Origin: Marinitoga lauensis
GTDB lineage: Bacteria; Thermotogota; Thermotogae; Petrotogales; Petrotogaceae
NCBI RefSeq assembly: GCF_004135675.1
Contig: NZ_QHLX01000008.1
Span: forward strand, 1 to 64,000
Length of the DNA: 64,000 nucleotides
Direction: 5' to 3'
The notes below the pieces were generated by a model, which was not told the DNA's origin, did no database searches, and saw nothing but the letters and a program-made list of their open reading frames with translations. The position numbers were made by a program, and so were the translations under genes. How positions within the stretch are numbered: position 1 is the first letter of the stretch; every line of letters starts with the position of its first letter. Positions 1 through 8,897 of this stretch are shown one piece after another.

Positions 1-90
1 AAATAGAGTAATTATATTATGGTATCCATCATTTCTTTTCTCAACCACATCAAGAAATAAATTAACCTTTGCAAATGCTTTTAAAAGCAT
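1..90 (-). CDS. ispE: 4-diphosphocytidyl-2-C-methyl-D-erythritol kinase (IspE), N-terminal part only
   Basis: Only the first 30 codons are inside the window; the gene runs off the left edge. The start is the ATG at 90-88, preceded on the minus strand by GAGGTG. The N-terminus reads AKVNLFLDVVEKRNDGYHNI, the opening of the GHMP-kinase family enzyme IspE, with the usual AK-NLFL strand followed by KR-DGYH. IspE phosphorylates CDP-methylerythritol in the MEP isoprenoid pathway, the same pathway as ispG at 54615. Its ATG overlaps the stop codon of the upstream NUDIX gene (TAATG), so the two are probably translationally coupled. Confidence 0.85.
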   Translation of the reverse strand, partial: MLLKAFAKVNLFLDVVEKRNDGYHNIITLF

Positions 91-673
91 TAAATCACCT
101 CAAGCGCGCGTAACGCGATTTTTGACCAACCTTCAAAATTTCCATCGAAGTTTTTAAAATCCTTTTCATTTAGCCATATTTCATTAAAGTTTTCTTTTTC
201 TCTAATATCTGCATTAGTAACATATCCTATGAATAAAATACCAAGATGAACCCTTGAAACTTCTGTTGAGTCATCAAGTATTAACCCGACATATTCTAAG
301 GATTTTAATTTATCAATATATAATTCTTCATTTAATTCTCTATTTAACCCGTTGTAAAACGTTAATTCCTTATTTTCATTTCCATCTATTGGATTAATAT
401 GCCCCCAATTCCAACGCTATATAAATTATGTAATCTTTTTTCTGTCTGATTTTTCGTTCTTTGAACTACTAAAATCTCATTATTTTCATTTTTTATAACA
501 ACGTATGGAATTATTTGTTTTTTTGATTCATCTGTTTCTGCCAATTCTCTATCTATGAAATAAGCATTATTAAAAATCTTTTCAAGTATGTTTTGTTCAA
601 CTATAGTAAAACCATTATAAAATTCTATATCCTCTAATACCTCATTATCTACTACCCAGACTTTTTCTTTCAT
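90..673 (-). CDS. NUDIX-family hydrolase (one frame break)
   Basis: About 194 residues. The first 89 or so are read from 673 down to about 402, then the frame is lost at a run of five C's (402-406 on the plus strand). Adding one base there restores [11 protein letters not shown] and continues to the TAA at 92-90. The C-terminal half holds a NUDIX-box-like [10 protein letters not shown] motif (RE-x2-EE), which binds the metal for diphosphate hydrolysis. The sequence resembles the MutT-like proteins annotated as predicted phosphoesterases; the substrate is unknown. The start ATG overlaps the hslV stop (ATGA), and the stop overlaps the ispE start, so hslV, this gene and ispE form one operon. Confidence 0.65.
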
Positions 674-1203
674 TCAATAACCTCCACAGTGATGTTTTGA
701 TTTGTATATATACATATTTCACCGGCTATCTTTAAGGCTTTTGTTGCAATTTCTTCTGCATCTAAGTCTGTATTATTTAATAAAGCTTTTGCAGCAGCTA
801 AAGCATAGGGGCCACCTGAACCTATAGCCATTACATTTTCTTCCGGTTCGATAACTTCACCATTTCCTGAAATTAATAATAAATAGTCCTTATCACCAAC
901 CAATAACATAGCTTCTAATTTTCTTAAAACTTTATCTGTTCTCCAATCTTTTGATAATTCTACAGCGGCTTTTAACAAATTTCCAGCATTTGCGCGATAC
1001 TTTGTTTCAAATCTTTCAAATAACGCTAAAGCATCTGCTACTGAGCCTGCAAAACCGGCTATAACTTTTCCTTCACCCAATCTTCTAACCTTTCTTGCAG
1101 TTCCTTTAAATATAGTATTACCAAGTGTTATTTGACCATCACCAGCAATAACAGTTTTTCCATTTTTTCTGATTCCGACTATTGTCGTTCCTCTAAATTC
1201 CAT
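670..1203 (-). CDS. hslV: ATP-dependent protease peptidase subunit HslV
   Basis: 177 residues, the normal HslV length. The N-terminus [16 protein letters not shown] carries the conserved FRGTTI context; the threonine exposed after processing is the catalytic nucleophile. AGDGQ and [14 protein letters not shown] are further family signatures. HslV forms the double-ring peptidase that works with the HslU ATPase in the cytoplasm; hslU is not in this window. I chose the ATG at 1203 rather than the in-frame GTG at 1212 because GAGGTG lies six bases before the ATG, and the GTG is part of that ribosome-binding site. First gene of the hslV-NUDIX-ispE operon. Confidence 0.93.
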   Translation of the reverse strand: MEFRGTTIVGIRKNGKTVIAGDGQITLGNTIFKGTARKVRRLGEGKVIAGFAGSVADALALFERFETKYRANAGNLLKAAVELSKDWRTDKVLRKLEAMLLVGDKDYLLLISGNGEVIEPEENVMAIGSGGPYALAAAKALLNNTDLDAEEIATKALKIAGEICIYTNQNITVEVIE

Positions 1204-1278
1204 TTTAAACACCTCGCTATTTTAAAATTAAGCAGTTTTTAAGAATAGTATATTATAATTAGTTATAATATGGTTTAA

Positions 1279-1306
1279 TTGTTTTGTAAAGTAAATAAAC
1301 TATAAT
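1279..1306 (+). promoter_or_regulatory. Candidate promoter for the 1353 gene
   Basis: TTGTTT (1279-1284) is followed after 16 bases by TATAAT (1301-1306), about 45 bases before the start codon at 1353. The divergent spacer 1204-1352 is very AT-rich and must also carry the hslV promoter on the other strand, which I could not place with confidence. Confidence 0.45.
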
Positions 1307-1352
1307 TTTATTTAGATTACGAGTATTATTATAACATAAGGAGGGTAAAAAG

Positions 1353-1801
1353 ATGAAAAAGGTATTTTTAATTTTTGTGCTATCTATAATGATTATTAAT
1401 GTAGGATTTACAGCAAAATCAGTGTTTTCGCTGGATATAGTTATACCAACTTTTAATGATGTAACAGGGAGATTTGATGGGTTTTATCTTTTAAGGATGT
1501 TTCTAACATTAAGTATGGATTTGATTCAGGATTTTCTTTTCCGTTTATCAGATATTATTTATATGATTTAAAAGGAACATTTGATTTTAGCACGTTAATA
1601 GATACAGTGGATTATAACACAAAGTTTTCTATAATGGCAACATTTGGAAAAAGAGAGGCATCCATTATTATTGAACAACCGGTATCATCTAATCTGGATT
1701 TTTCGACAAAATATGGAATAAAATTTTTTTTAGAAAATTTTGGTGGTTATATGATAATTGAAACAACATTAAAGGAACTATATGTTGGATTTACTTATTA
1801 A
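1353..1801 (+). CDS. Small exported protein, possible outer-membrane beta-strand protein (one frame break)
   Basis: About 149 residues after one base is added in the A-run near 1493, which joins the N-terminal part to a C-terminal part read in another frame from about 1497 to 1801. An N-terminal signal peptide is visible (MKK, about 15 hydrophobic residues, then FTAKS). The rest alternates polar and hydrophobic residues and ends with an aromatic residue (GFTY), as outer-membrane beta-strand proteins often do. A good SD (AAGGAGGG) precedes the ATG. The exported protein at 5897 has a similar style. It directly precedes the response regulator gene, so it may be co-transcribed. No family recognised. 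Confidence 0.5.
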
Positions 1802-1813
1802 GAAGGTGATTGT

Positions 1814-2470
1814 GTGTTTAAGGTTTTAGTAATAGAAGATGATAGAAGTATCTCAAGATTATTGGAATTGGAATTAAAACATGAAGGATTTTCTGTTGAA
1901 GTAGCAAATGATGGAAGAGAAGGATTGGAAAAATATGAAGCATTTAAACCAGATATTATAATATTGGATTTAATGCTTCCGGAATAGATGGTATGGAAAT
2001 AGCGGATTCTATTAGAAGTTATGATCATAATGTTGGAATTATAATGCTTACAGCTCGTGGTGATTTACCTTCAAGAGTTGAAGGATTAAAAGCTGGAGCA
2101 GATGATTATATTGTAAAACCATTTGAAATTGAAGAATTGCTGGCAAGAATAGAAGCTTTGCTCAGAAGATTGGGAAACATGATGTTTTGAAAGTTTCTAA
2201 TATTGAGTTGGATTCGGAAAAAATGGAAGTGAAGGTAAATAACAAAGAAATAAACTTAACACTTACAGAATTTAATTTATTAAGATTTTTATTGATTAAC
2301 AAAATAGTGTAATTTCAAAAGAAAAATTGCTTGAGGAAATATGGGATATGATGATCCAGAGAATATTAATTTAGTTGAGGTCTATGTTAATTACTTAAGA
2401 AAAAATTGGGTAAGGAAGGAAAAAAATAAAAACAGTGAGAGGTGTTGGATACGTTTTTAAAGAAGAGTAA
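1814..2470 (+). CDS. OmpR/PhoB-type response regulator (five frame breaks)
   Basis: The receiver domain is clear: acidic pair in VIEDDR, phospho-acceptor Asp in ILDLMLPGIDG, LTARGD and the conserved Lys in IVKPFE. The C-terminal winged helix follows, with [20 protein letters not shown] and [11 protein letters not shown]. The reading frame is broken near 1981, 2176, 2300, 2346 and 2410; each break is cured by one extra base in a G- or A-run, and the restored protein of about 220 residues shows no missing segment. Start GTG at 1814 after AAGGTG. It activates or represses transcription when phosphorylated by its partner kinase, surely the adjacent gene. Target genes cannot be told from the sequence. 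Confidence 0.8.
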
Positions 2471-3773
2471 AAAAAGTGTTGTTGTAAATCTTACAATTAT
2501 ATATACTATAGTAATGATAGTTGTTTTATTAGCGATTATTTTTTCGTTAAGATATTTTGTTGAGAGAATATCTGTAAGATCTTATGCTGTTATATTAAAG
2601 CAACAAATAGAAAAAATTTCACAACCATTCCCGGTGAAAGAATGGGGCAATGATGAGAAATATGAATGTATTAAAGGATTCGGAAAGGTTAAAAAATAGT
2701 ATAATATCAAATAAAGTGGTGATTTTAGATGGAATCGTACTAAATGATCCATACGGTATTGTAAACGATGAAATTTATCATATGAAAAAAGATTTTGCAG
2801 TTTATAAAAAAGATGGGTTATATTATATTTTCATTAAAACTAGAGTTTTTGGAGATTCTGATTTGATAATAGGTGGACCTTCGTTAGAATACACAGCCTT
2901 ACTTGGAACCTTTAATTTATTATCTCTCAGGCTTAGTTTAATAAGCATTTTAATTTCTATTTTTATTTCTTATTATTTTGCAAAGAAATCTTTAAAACCT
3001 TTACTTGAAATATCAAAAGAAATATCTGAAATAAATGTAGAGAGTTTGGATAAAAGAATTCCAGAGCAAAAATTTATAGAATTCCACACATTAACAAAGA
3101 ATATAAATTCAATGTTAGAAAAGATAAATAAAGGATATGAATTACAAAAACAATTTGTTTCTGATGTTTCTCATGAGTTGAGAACACCATTAACCTCAAT
3201 AATTGGATATATTAAATTAATTGAAAGATGGGTAAAGAGGATAAAGAAGTCTTTTATGAGTCATTAAATAATATGAAAGAATCATCAAATTATTTAAAAG
3301 AAATGGTGGAAAACTTATTGTTGTTGACTAAAGCTGATGAAGAAATAAAATTTGAAGAAGTAAATTTAAAAGAGGTAATTGAAAAAATTATAGGAATTTA
3401 TAAAAACGAAAATGTAAAAATAAAGACAGACTTAAAAGATGTATATATAAATACCAATAAGGATTATTTGAGCATATTGCTTAAAGTCATAATAGAAAAT
3501 GCAATTAAATATACTGAGTTGAATAATGAAAATGAAATTTTTATAAAATTATCAGATCGTGCAATTGAAATTATTGATAGGGGTCCTGGGATTGCCGAAG
3601 AAGAAATACCTAAAATATTTGAGCGTTTTTATAAATCTGACAAATCTCGTTCAACAAAAGGTTTTGGTTTAGGATTGTCTATTGCCAAAAGAATAAGCGA
3701 AAAAATTAAGGTAAAAATAGAGGTTATAAGTGATATAGGCAAAGGAAGTACATTTAAGATTAAATTTTCTTAA
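2442..3773 (+). CDS. Membrane sensor histidine kinase (two frame breaks)
   Basis: Partner of the upstream response regulator. Order of parts: first membrane helix (LTIIYTIVMIVVLLAIIF), an extracytoplasmic sensor segment of roughly 100 residues, a second helix (SLISILISIFISYYF), HAMP-like linker, H-box SDVSHELRTPLTS with the phospho-accepting His, N-box ENAIKY, G1 DRGPGIAEE, F-box IFERFYK and G2 GFGLGLSIAK. Breaks near 2665 and 3229 (ERWGKEDKE restored by one G) are single-base omissions. The start is uncertain: the frame opens at GTG 2442/TTG 2445 inside the end of the regulator gene, and no better start is visible before the first membrane helix. The sensed signal is unknown. Confidence 0.78.
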
Positions 3774-3778
3774 ATATT

Positions 3779-3807
3779 TTGATTTTTTAAAGAAATTGGT
3801 GTATAAT
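3779..3807 (+). promoter_or_regulatory. Promoter of the yicC-remA-gmk-rpoZ operon
   Basis: TTGATT (3779-3784), a 17-base spacer, then TATAAT (3802-3807); a second TATAAT lies at 3810-3815. The site is 25 bases upstream of the yicC start and begins within the last codons of the kinase gene, so this housekeeping operon has its own housekeeping-sigma promoter. Confidence 0.65.
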
Positions 3808-3831
3808 GGTATAATAAAAAGAGGTGAAAAT

Positions 3832-4707
3832 ATGAGAAGTATGACAGGTTACGGAAGAATAGAGGAAAATATTGGGAATTATAGTTATACGGTAGAAATA
3901 AAATCATTAAATGGAAAACACTTAAATATAAAAACGAATTTGCCGTGGATATATTCATCTCTGGAATTAAAGGTAAATGATATATTAAAAAAACATTTTA
4001 AAAGAGGCTCCCTGAACGTATATATAGATATTAGATTATTACAGCCAAAGGATATAATCAAAATAGATAAAGCACTTGCAAAATCTTACTATGATGCATT
4101 AAATGAGCTTGCGCAATATCTTCATTTAAGCGATTTGCCTAATCTGGATTTATTAATTAGATTTAAAGAAATAATGAAATATTCAATTGATGAAAAAGAT
4201 TTAGAATTAATATGGAAAGGTTTAGAACAGGTTCTTCTTAAAGGTGTGGAAAAGGTTATTGAAACCCAAAAATCTGAAGGAGAAAAGATATATAAAGTTT
4301 TAATGGGGTATGTTGATAAAATAGAAGAAATTACAATTCAAATAGAAAAACATTCTTCAAAAATGAAAGAGTATTATAAAGAAAAGCTAAAAGAATCATT
4401 GAAAGATCTTGATTTAGAAATAGAATATAATAAAGAAAGGTTGGAATATGAAATAGCACTTATATTAGAAAGAGGAGATATCACAGAAGAAATAGATAGA
4501 TTGAAAATGCATGTGAAAAAATTTAGAGAGGTTTCCGGGTCAAATCTTGAATCATTGGGGCAAAATCTTGATTTTCTGGCTCAGGAAATGCATAGGGAAT
4601 TTAACACAATAGCTTCAAAATCTAAATTGAAAGAAATAACAGCATTGTCTATTGATGGAAGATTACATGTAAATAAGATAAAAGAACAGGTACAAAATAT
4701 CCATTAA
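3832..4707 (+). CDS. yicC: YicC-family protein (predicted endoribonuclease)
   Basis: 291 residues, full family length. The N-terminus MRSMTGYGR with VEIKSLNGKHL is the YicC_N signature, and the C-terminal part contains the DUF1732 helices (ERGDITEEIDRLKMHVKKF and the QEMHREFNTIASKS block). YicC proteins are reported to be RNases; the precise substrate here is not known. Start chosen at ATG 3832, eight bases after GAGGTG; an upstream in-frame ATG at 3796 overlaps the promoter. The order yicC-remA-gmk-rpoZ is a widely conserved bacterial operon. Confidence 0.9.
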   Translation: MRSMTGYGRIEENIGNYSYTVEIKSLNGKHLNIKTNLPWIYSSLELKVNDILKKHFKRGSLNVYIDIRLLQPKDIIKIDKALAKSYYDALNELAQYLHLSDLPNLDLLIRFKEIMKYSIDEKDLELIWKGLEQVLLKGVEKVIETQKSEGEKIYKVLMGYVDKIEEITIQIEKHSSKMKEYYKEKLKESLKDLDLEIEYNKERLEYEIALILERGDITEEIDRLKMHVKKFREVSGSNLESLGQNLDFLAQEMHREFNTIASKSKLKEITALSIDGRLHVNKIKEQVQNIH

Positions 4708-4736
4708 TAATAAATTTATTATCGGAGGTGTAAGTT

Positions 4737-5030
4737 GTGTACGGTTTAATAAATATTGGTTTTGGTAATGTTGTAATTGGTGATAGGGTAATTGCTATTG
4801 TTAATCCTGAATCATCACCATTAAAAAGGTTAAAGGATATAGCAAAAGAAGAAGGTAAATTAATAGATGCAACATATGGAAGAAAAACAAGAGCTATAGT
4901 AATCACAGATAGTAATCATATTATTTTAAGCGCTATTCAACCAGAAACTATAAGTGGAAGGTTTATGCAAAATTTCTATGATGTTGAAAGTGCATTGGAA
5001 AAAATAAGGAGAGAGGTATACTCTAAATGA
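4737..5030 (+). CDS. remA: RemA-like DUF370 protein
   Basis: 97 residues, starting at GTG 4737 after CGGAGGTG. The motif [10 protein letters not shown], the central [16 protein letters not shown] and the block [19 protein letters not shown] are the hallmark of the DUF370 family, whose Bacillus member RemA is a DNA-binding regulator of biofilm matrix genes. In non-Bacillus genomes the gene is almost always kept next to gmk and its target is unknown. Its last codons overlap the gmk start by four bases (ATGA), so translation is coupled. Confidence 0.85.
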   Translation: MYGLINIGFGNVVIGDRVIAIVNPESSPLKRLKDIAKEEGKLIDATYGRKTRAIVITDSNHIILSAIQPETISGRFMQNFYDVESALEKIRREVYSK

Positions 5031-5650
5031 CAAAGGGGATTCTCTATGTTGTTAGTGGTCCAAGCGGAGTTGGAAAGTCTTCAATTATAAAGAATGCAAT
5101 GTCTAAACTTGAAGGTTTTAGTTTTTCTGTATCATATACAACAAGGCCACCAAGGCCCGGTGAAAAAGATGGAAAAGACTACTTTTTCATTGATGAAAGA
5201 ACTTTTGAAAAGATGGTTGAAAATGATGAATTTTTAGAATATGCTGAAGTTCACGGTCATAAATATGGAACCTCCAAAAAATACATAAAAGATAAAATTA
5301 ATGAGGGAATGAATATAGTTCTTGATATTGATGTTCAAGGAGCTTTAAATGTAGTAAGAAAAATGCCCAAAGAAACAGTATTGATATTTATAGCTCCACC
5401 ATCATATTCGGAATTAAAGAAGCGTTTAATGAATAGAGGAACAGAAAAAGAAGAAGATTTGAAAATTAGACTTGCAGATGCAAAGTGGGAACTTTCTAAA
5501 ATTAATGAGTTTGATTATCTTATAGTAAATGAAGATTTAAACGAAGCTATAAATCAATTAATATCTATTTTTATTGCTGAACAGATAAAAACAGAAAGGG
5601 TAACAGAGCACCTTGGGAAATATTCATTTTTTAAATTTGAGGAGGAATAA
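5027..5650 (+). CDS. gmk: Guanylate kinase
   Basis: 207 residues, typical length. Phosphorylates GMP (and dGMP) with ATP in the cytoplasm to feed GTP and dGTP synthesis. The P-loop is [10 protein letters not shown] near residue 10, followed by the GMP-binding segment [30 protein letters not shown], and [10 protein letters not shown]. The lid/C-terminal region includes RLADAKWEL. Overlaps remA by four bases and is followed two bases later by rpoZ. Confidence 0.95.
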   Translation: MTKGILYVVSGPSGVGKSSIIKNAMSKLEGFSFSVSYTTRPPRPGEKDGKDYFFIDERTFEKMVENDEFLEYAEVHGHKYGTSKKYIKDKINEGMNIVLDIDVQGALNVVRKMPKETVLIFIAPPSYSELKKRLMNRGTEKEEDLKIRLADAKWELSKINEFDYLIVNEDLNEAINQLISIFIAEQIKTERVTEHLGKYSFFKFEEE

Positions 5651-5652
5651 AG

Positions 5653-5895
5653 ATGTCAATGGATTTTAATTATGATGAAATTATGAAAAAAGTAGGATTT
5701 AAATATGTTGTTCCTATTATGGTTGCTAAAAGGGTTCAAATTTTGAAAGAAGAAGGTTTTGATGCAACTGCGAAACCACTTGTTAAAACTTCTGACAATA
5801 ATTTAGTTACTATAGCTTTTAAGGAAATTGAAAAGGGACATGTAAGATTAAAGAATAAAGATAAACTTGAGGAATATAAACCTGAGGTGAAATAA
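5653..5895 (+). CDS. rpoZ: RNA polymerase omega subunit
   Basis: 80 residues. MDFNYDEIMKKVGFKYVVPI and MVAKRVQIL match the start and helix of bacterial omega; the C-terminal LVTIAFKEIEKGHVRL is the usual tail. Omega assists folding and assembly of the beta-prime subunit. SD GAGGAATAA sits before the ATG. Position directly behind gmk agrees with the conserved operon. Confidence 0.88.
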   Translation: MSMDFNYDEIMKKVGFKYVVPIMVAKRVQILKEEGFDATAKPLVKTSDNNLVTIAFKEIEKGHVRLKNKDKLEEYKPEVK

Positions 5896-5896
5896 A

Positions 5897-6439
5897 TTGA
5901 AAAAAACTCTTCTTTTTTTATTTCTTTTGTTTAGCTTAATAATATTTTCTGTTAATTTTGATATAGGAATGTCTATATTAACAGGTGAAAATAACTGGAA
6001 TATGGCTCTAAAATTAGGTCTTGAAGAAAGTAATTTTGAATTTTCCAGTGATGTGACCTATGTTAGTACACCTTCTTTTGATTTTTTGACAGTAATAGAT
6101 ATTAGTACTTCTATATTAAAGATAAATAACAACAGCAATATAGACTTTGGAATTGCATGGTTTAACGATAGAATTACAAAAGAAGCTACTCAAAATAGAA
6201 GTATATTTTTAATGTATTCGGGATTAAGATTTAATCTTGAAAATTTAGCTTTAAAAGCTGGATTTGGGTATCCATTATCTCAAAAAGAGTATTCTACAAA
6301 TCTTGTGGATTATATGTTTTTTAAAATAACCTATATAGTTCCGCCTCCAGAAGATTTTATTGATGATTTAAAGATTCAATTCAGATTTTTAAATGGAAGA
6401 AAGGATTTTTCACTATTCTTTTCGGAGCCAATAAAATGA
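5897..6439 (+). CDS. Exported protein of unknown function, probable beta-strand outer-membrane type
   Basis: 180 residues starting at TTG 5897; GAGGTG at the end of rpoZ is the SD. A clear signal peptide (MKKTLLFLFLLFSLIIFSV) precedes a mature part with many short alternating beta-like stretches and few charged clusters, like the small beta-barrel-style proteins of Thermotogota envelopes. It shares this style with the gene at 1353 but no obvious sequence identity. It overlaps the prepilin gene by four bases, so the pair are co-translated. No named family recognised. Confidence 0.6.
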   Translation: MKKTLLFLFLLFSLIIFSVNFDIGMSILTGENNWNMALKLGLEESNFEFSSDVTYVSTPSFDFLTVIDISTSILKINNNSNIDFGIAWFNDRITKEATQNRSIFLMYSGLRFNLENLALKAGFGYPLSQKEYSTNLVDYMFFKITYIVPPPEDFIDDLKIQFRFLNGRKDFSLFFSEPIK

Positions 6440-6873
6440 AAAAAGGATATCTTATGTTGGAAACATCAATATCATTGATTTTAATTTCAATACTATCTAT
6501 AATTGTCCTTGCTTTATTTGCAAGGACAATTATTATGTTTAAAGAAATTTTATATATAAATTTTAATGTAATAAATGTAGAGAATAGCCTTGTGAATCTA
6601 TTTCGTTTTTTTAGAGATGATATAAAAGTTGAAACGGTTGATTTCAAAGATGCAGGATATAAAAAATATTTTGAGTTTGAACGTAGAAATAATGAAAGAT
6701 TGCGAATAGAAAAATATTCTAATTATTTAAGAATGATATTTATAGATAAATATAATAGAAGAACATATGAATATTTTTATACAGGTAAGAATGTCGATAT
6801 AGGAAAAGAGGATAAGATATTAAAATTTCAATTGGAAAATTATGAATTAAATATTTATTCTGAGGAGTGGTAA
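6436..6873 (+). CDS. Prepilin-like protein with type IV N-terminal methylation signal
   Basis: 145 residues. The N-terminus MKKGYLMLETSISLILISIL is a class III (type IV pilin) leader: short basic head, Gly before the cleavage point, Glu at mature position 5, then a hydrophobic helix of about 20 residues. The remaining 110 residues are charged and resemble minor pseudopilins of the PulJ/PilW kind only in length. Such proteins are processed by a prepilin peptidase and assemble at the inner membrane into pili or competence/secretion pseudopili. The nearby comF-like gene is compatible with a DNA-uptake link, but that is inference. Confidence 0.65.
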   Translation: MKKGYLMLETSISLILISILSIIVLALFARTIIMFKEILYINFNVINVENSLVNLFRFFRDDIKVETVDFKDAGYKKYFEFERRNNERLRIEKYSNYLRMIFIDKYNRRTYEYFYTGKNVDIGKEDKILKFQLENYELNIYSEEW

Positions 6874-6874
6874 A

Positions 6875-8149
6875 ATGTCTAATCCAATTATAGAAGCATA
6901 TAAAATTTTACAGGAGAAAATACGACATGATAATATGAGATTATACCTTGAATTGCTGGAATCAAGTGTTTCTACAGTGAAAGCAAAGTCTATTCAGGAG
7001 TTATCTAAACAAAAAGTTGAAATTACGCATATGCATGAAATGTTAAAAGATAATAGTCCTAATGTAAGGATATCAGCTTTAAAATATCTTGAAAAAATGG
7101 GTAAATTGGACTGTACAATATTAAAAGAATTATTTTCTGATATATCTCCAATAATAAGGAAAGAAGCTGTAAAATTATATCTCTCATTGGGGTGTGAAGA
7201 GTTTGAAGAAATATATCCATTAACAAGAGACCCAGATTTTAAGGTTAGATTTCAACTTGTGAGTTCTTTTATTGAGTATTATCCTGAAGATATTGACAAA
7301 ATAAAAGATAAATTTAAGGATGATCCTAACCCGCAAATAAAAGTATTGTTAAATATTACAGATAATATTAGTGAGGTTATTTTGTCAGATGAAGTACCTT
7401 TGTCTTTAAAAAAGCTTATATTAAAACGTTTTTTTGAATCAAATGATTCTGTTACTGTATATAATACATTTAATGAAATATACAATAATGCAAATAAAGA
7501 AATGAAATTAATAATAATAAAATATTTATCTGGATTACCCTGTGAAATTTCCAAGACTTTTTTCAATAAAAATATAGATGAAGAAAATGATATAGAGATA
7601 TTGTTTGAATTAGTAAATAAAGGAAAGAAAATTTGTGGTAATGATATAGTACAGGATTGGATTGTTGATAAGTTTATTGACTCTGAAATATCAAAAATAA
7701 AAAATTTTGGATTTAAACTGGCAATGGAAAAAGATGATATGAATTATGTAGATTATGCAAGGAGTTTATTAAATGTTGTTGAGGACGAACTGTTATCAGG
7801 AGCAGTGTCTTATTTATTGCATTTTCTTGATTACACACTTCTTGAAAAAGTGCCAGAATTTTTAGAATCTCTATCAGTAAAAAGAAAAAATTATGCTTTA
7901 CAAATAATAAAAAAATTAAAAGCAGAACAATTTCTTATGGAAGTAGCTAAAATTGCCGAAAATAAAATATATCCATTAAATTTAAGAAAAAATGCGCTGA
8001 GTATACTAAAAATATTAAAAGCGAACAATTTTTGGGAAACGCCTTACAATATTTTAAAAGATGAAAGTGAAAATGGAAAATTGAAGTTAACAGCTTTAAC
8101 AACACTACTGAAATTAAATCCAGAGGTAGTACCCAATGTTCTTGAATGA
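6875..8149 (+). CDS. HEAT-repeat protein
   Basis: 424 residues, almost all helical, starting at ATG 6875 one base after the prepilin stop. Repeating helix-pair units of 30-40 residues are visible in the first 150 residues (for example MLKDNSPNVRISALKYLEKM, LFSDISPIIRKEAVKLYLSL, LTRDPDFKVRFQLVSSF), each with the conserved Arg/Lys of HEAT repeats. Likely a cytoplasmic protein-protein scaffold. No catalytic motif is seen. It overlaps the comF start by 14 bases, so both belong to the gmk-rpoZ transcription unit or its continuation. Confidence 0.65.
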   Translation: MSNPIIEAYKILQEKIRHDNMRLYLELLESSVSTVKAKSIQELSKQKVEITHMHEMLKDNSPNVRISALKYLEKMGKLDCTILKELFSDISPIIRKEAVKLYLSLGCEEFEEIYPLTRDPDFKVRFQLVSSFIEYYPEDIDKIKDKFKDDPNPQIKVLLNITDNISEVILSDEVPLSLKKLILKRFFESNDSVTVYNTFNEIYNNANKEMKLIIIKYLSGLPCEISKTFFNKNIDEENDIEILFELVNKGKKICGNDIVQDWIVDKFIDSEISKIKNFGFKLAMEKDDMNYVDYARSLLNVVEDELLSGAVSYLLHFLDYTLLEKVPEFLESLSVKRKNYALQIIKKLKAEQFLMEVAKIAENKIYPLNLRKNALSILKILKANNFWETPYNILKDESENGKLKLTALTTLLKLNPEVVPNVLE

Positions 8150-8758
8150 TATATTTCCAAATAAATGTGCAGTTTGCGGTAAAAATATAAATTTTAGCAA
8201 ATTAATCTGCGAGTCATGTGAAGACTCGCTTTTTCAGCCTTCATTTATAAATAGAAATAATAAAATAATTTATTTTGCAGGATTATATGAAGAGCCGTTA
8301 TCAAGGCTTATTAAAGAATTTAAATTTAAACAAAATACACATTTTGCGAATATTTTCGCAAAAATGATATATAAAACATATAAATATTATAATATTGAAC
8401 TCAATAGTTTTCCAGAAATATTATATATTCCATCAATAGAAAAACATTTAAAAATAAGAGGATACAATCCTGTATATTTGATTGCAAAAGAATTTTCTAG
8501 GATTACTGGATTTTCTTTAAGAAAAAAGTTAAAAATACAAAAAGGATATTCAAAAACACAAGTTGAAACAAAATCTTATTTTGAAAGAATAAATCAGATA
8601 AAGAATAAATTTATTTTGAAGAATATAACAATAAAAATAAAGAATATATATTAATAGATGATGTTTACACTACCGGAGCAACGATTAAAGAAGCGGTTAA
8701 TATTATTAAAGGAGAGGTTACACCAATTATTCTTTGCAGGAATGTAAAAAATATATAA
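8136..8758 (+). CDS. comF: ComF-family phosphoribosyltransferase-like protein (one frame break)
   Basis: About 207 residues. N-terminal zinc-ribbon-like cysteines (CAVCGKNINFSKLICESCE) are followed by AGLYEEPLSRLIKEFKFK, the ComF signature, and by the PRPP-binding loop ILIDDVYTTGATIKEA. The loop is in a different frame; one A added near 8632 restores it, and the protein ends at TAA 8756-8758. ComF proteins are needed for natural transformation in several bacteria, acting on incoming single-stranded DNA in the cytoplasm. ATG 8136 lies within the end of the HEAT-repeat gene. Confidence 0.78.
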
Positions 8759-8897
8759 CCTTTAACAAACGTGAATTCATGTTATGAGTATTGAATAAAC
8801 ATGATTATGTTTAGAATTCTTTTTGTTTTTGCTGTTTGCTAAAAAAAAATATATGATACAATTTAAAAGGTTGGAAAAAATTAATTGGGGTTGAATT
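8759..8897 (+). promoter_or_regulatory. Intergenic spacer with palindrome and likely promoter of the DUF4912-GH57 genes
   Basis: AAACAT-GATT-ATGTTT (8797-8812) is a perfect inverted repeat that could be an operator or a weak terminator of the preceding operon. An extended -10 (TGATACAAT, 8854-8862) lies 35 bases before the ATG at 8898; its -35 is poor. The SD is GGGG close to the start. Confidence 0.35.

Noticed and set aside
1814..3773. Decayed two-component system (pseudogenes)
   Set aside because: Apart from single-base omissions in runs, all catalytic motifs and domain lengths are intact, and the same lesions occur in essential genes.
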